A stretch of 5,094 bases of DNA, from positions 1 to 5,094 of the forward strand of contig VGPE01000212.1 of the NCBI GenBank assembly GCA_016875645.1. The letters run 5' to 3'. The notes beneath the pieces were generated by a model. It had not been told where the DNA came from and did not search any database. It saw nothing but the letters and a program-made list of their open reading frames with translations. This DNA is from Chloroflexota bacterium. GTDB taxonomy: Bacteria; Chloroflexota; Limnocylindria; Limnocylindrales; CSP1-4. The position numbers and the translations under genes are program-made. Within the stretch, counting starts at the first letter, position 1; each line of letters begins with the position of its first letter. Positions 4,037 to 5,094 of this stretch are shown piece by piece.

Positions 4037-5094
4037 GTGGCGATCGATCCGAACCAGGAATTCCTCGTCCAGCCCGTGGACGCGTCCTGGCTCCAGTGCA
4101 ACATCGAGTGCCAGGAAGCGTGCCCCGTGGGCACCAACTGCCGTGGCTATCTCAACCTTGCCGCGGAGGGCCGGTTCGAGGAGGGCTACATTCTCTCCCG
4201 CGAGCCGAATCCGGTTGCCGCGATGTGCTCCTACGTCTGCTCCGCGCCGTGTGAGCGTGCGTGCCGGCGAGGCGACATCGACCGGCCGCTCGCCATCCGG
4301 GCGATGAAGCGGTTCCTGGTCGAATGGCACGAGGCGTCCGGCATTCCCGACGCCATGCCCCTGATCACGCCGCGCGAGGAGCGGGTCGCGGTGGTCGGGG
4401 CCGGCCCTGCCGGGATCGCTGTCGCCCGCGAGCTGGCCATGAAGGGCTTCGGCGTCACGGTCTTCGACGGCCTGCCGTACGCGGGCGGCACCATGCTCAT
4501 CGGCGTGCCCGCGTTCCGCCTGCCGCGCGAAGCCATCGAGATGGACGTGCGGCTCGTCGAGCGCCTCGGCGTCAAGTTCGTGTTCAACACCCAGATCGGA
4601 CGCGACCTTGGCTTCGAGGCCCTCCAGCGCGATTTCGACGCGGTGGCGATCACGGCCGGCGCGATGGACCCGGTCGCCCTTGACGTCCCGGGCGCCGAGC
4701 TCGAGGGCGTCCAGTACGGCGTGGACTTCATGAAGAAGGCCAACCTCGGCGAGGAGGTCGAGGTCGGCAGCGATGTTGTGATCATCGGTGGCGGCTACAC
4801 GGCCATGGACTGCTCGCGCACGAGCCTCCGCCACGGCGCCGCCAACGTCGCGATCGTCTACCGCCGGACGCGGTCCGAGCTCGTCGTGGACGAGGAGGAG
4901 CTTGGCGAGACCGAGCGCGAGGGCGTCCGGATGGAGTTCCTCGCCAGCCCGGTGGAGATCATCGGGGAGAACGGCCGCGTGGCCGGTGTGCGGTTCATCC
5001 GCAACCGCCTGGGCGAGCCCGACGCCTCTGGCCGCCGCTCGCCGGTTCCGATCCCCGGGTCGGAGTTCGTGATCGCGGCCCAGACGGTGATCCC
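4037..5094 (+). CDS. GltD-like FAD/NAD(P)H oxidoreductase with N-terminal Fe-S domain (partial, 3' cut)
   Basis: The first 352 residues of a protein related to the glutamate synthase small subunit, NfnB, and the N-terminal part of dihydropyrimidine dehydrogenase. These move electrons between NAD(P)H, FAD and [4Fe-4S] clusters for a partner protein. Residues 1-100 form the iron-sulfur domain, with cysteines at 21, 25, 29 and 35 and at 64, 68, 72 and 76 (CSYVCSAPCERAC). The FAD Rossmann motif is VVGAGPAG (119-126), followed by AGGTMLIGVPAFRLP (149-163). The NAD(P)H Rossmann motif is IIGGGYTAMD (249-258), with Y254 where GltD usually has N. YRRT (275-278) offers arginines for the NADPH 2'-phosphate. 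The C-terminal part (family length about 450-480) lies beyond the window. The GTG at 4037 is chosen because the conserved cysteine domain begins 20 residues later. The real partner would be encoded downstream; glutamate synthase itself is only one possibility. Confidence 0.88.
   Translation, partial: MAIDPNQEFLVQPVDASWLQCNIECQEACPVGTNCRGYLNLAAEGRFEEGYILSREPNPVAAMCSYVCSAPCERACRRGDIDRPLAIRAMKRFLVEWHEASGIPDAMPLITPREERVAVVGAGPAGIAVARELAMKGFGVTVFDGLPYAGGTMLIGVPAFRLPREAIEMDVRLVERLGVKFVFNTQIGRDLGFEALQRDFDAVAITAGAMDPVALDVPGAELEGVQYGVDFMKKANLGEEVEVGSDVVIIGGGYTAMDCSRTSLRHGAANVAIVYRRTRSELVVDEEELGETEREGVRMEFLASPVEIIGENGRVAGVRFIRNRLGEPDASGRRSPVPIPGSEFVIAAQTVI

Noticed and set aside
3999..4307. Plus-strand GTG frame starting 24 nt after the predicted transcription start, overlapping the GltD-like start
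   Set aside because: It has no homology and runs out of frame inside the Fe-S domain coding region, so I treat it as a shadow rather than a regulatory upstream frame.
3992..4834. Minus-strand open frame of 280 codons opposite the GltD-like gene
   Set aside because: The plus strand carries clear FAD, NAD(P)H and cysteine motifs over the same bases. The minus translation is histidine/arginine/aspartate-rich and resembles no family.
1..5094. CRISPR array, mobile element, toxin-antitoxin pair or defence system
   Set aside because: No regularly spaced repeats, transposase or integrase motifs, paired small toxin/antitoxin genes or nuclease/helicase domains were found. All recognisable genes are ordinary metabolic or housekeeping families.

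Overview
The window is very GC-rich (about 70% by eye) with strong G/C preference at third codon positions. It reads as a chromosomal segment from a high-GC bacterium, probably Actinomycetota or a high-GC Chloroflexota lineage. Protein families alone do not separate these. Several starts lie directly behind a TANNNT -10 box with no Shine-Dalgarno, which implies leaderless transcripts, as is common in such lineages. No rRNA, tRNA, CRISPR, insertion sequence or phage gene was seen.

Layout: (1) Positions 1-178 hold an open frame cut by the left edge, most protein-like on the minus strand but ambiguous. (2) A minus-strand YbaK/EbsC-type aminoacyl-tRNA deacylase runs from 734 down to 195. (3) A divergent spacer of about 450 bases (735-1200) has no convincing gene. 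It contains a compact repeat cluster (857-913), a perfect 25-bp palindrome (1029-1053) and an extra copy of its half-site (1114-1123). (4) A plus-strand gene cluster follows: HAD phosphatase (1201-1887), thiamine pyrophosphokinase (1884-2576), Bcp/PrxQ peroxiredoxin (2573-3061) and PIG-L/LmbE deacetylase (3084-3866). The first three genes overlap by 4 bp (GTGA, ATGA) and the fourth starts 22 nt later. A hairpin terminator at 3907-3941 closes the cluster. (5) A separate promoter (TTGCAG, 17 bp, TAGATT; 3940-3968) drives a GltD-like FAD/NAD(P)H/iron-sulfur oxidoreductase that runs off the right edge.

The genes are mostly housekeeping: tRNA proofreading, thiamine cofactor formation, peroxide detoxification, an amidohydrolase of unknown substrate, and an electron-transfer flavoprotein. 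The coupling of a HAD phosphatase to thiamine pyrophosphokinase suggests, but does not prove, that the phosphatase makes free thiamine for the kinase. A peroxiredoxin beside a PIG-L deacetylase would fit low-molecular-weight thiol metabolism, also unproven. I see no clearly new multi-gene system. The most unusual signals are the spacer palindrome with its extra half-site, the repeated leaderless -10/start geometry, and the non-standard cysteine spacing of the GltD-like protein.
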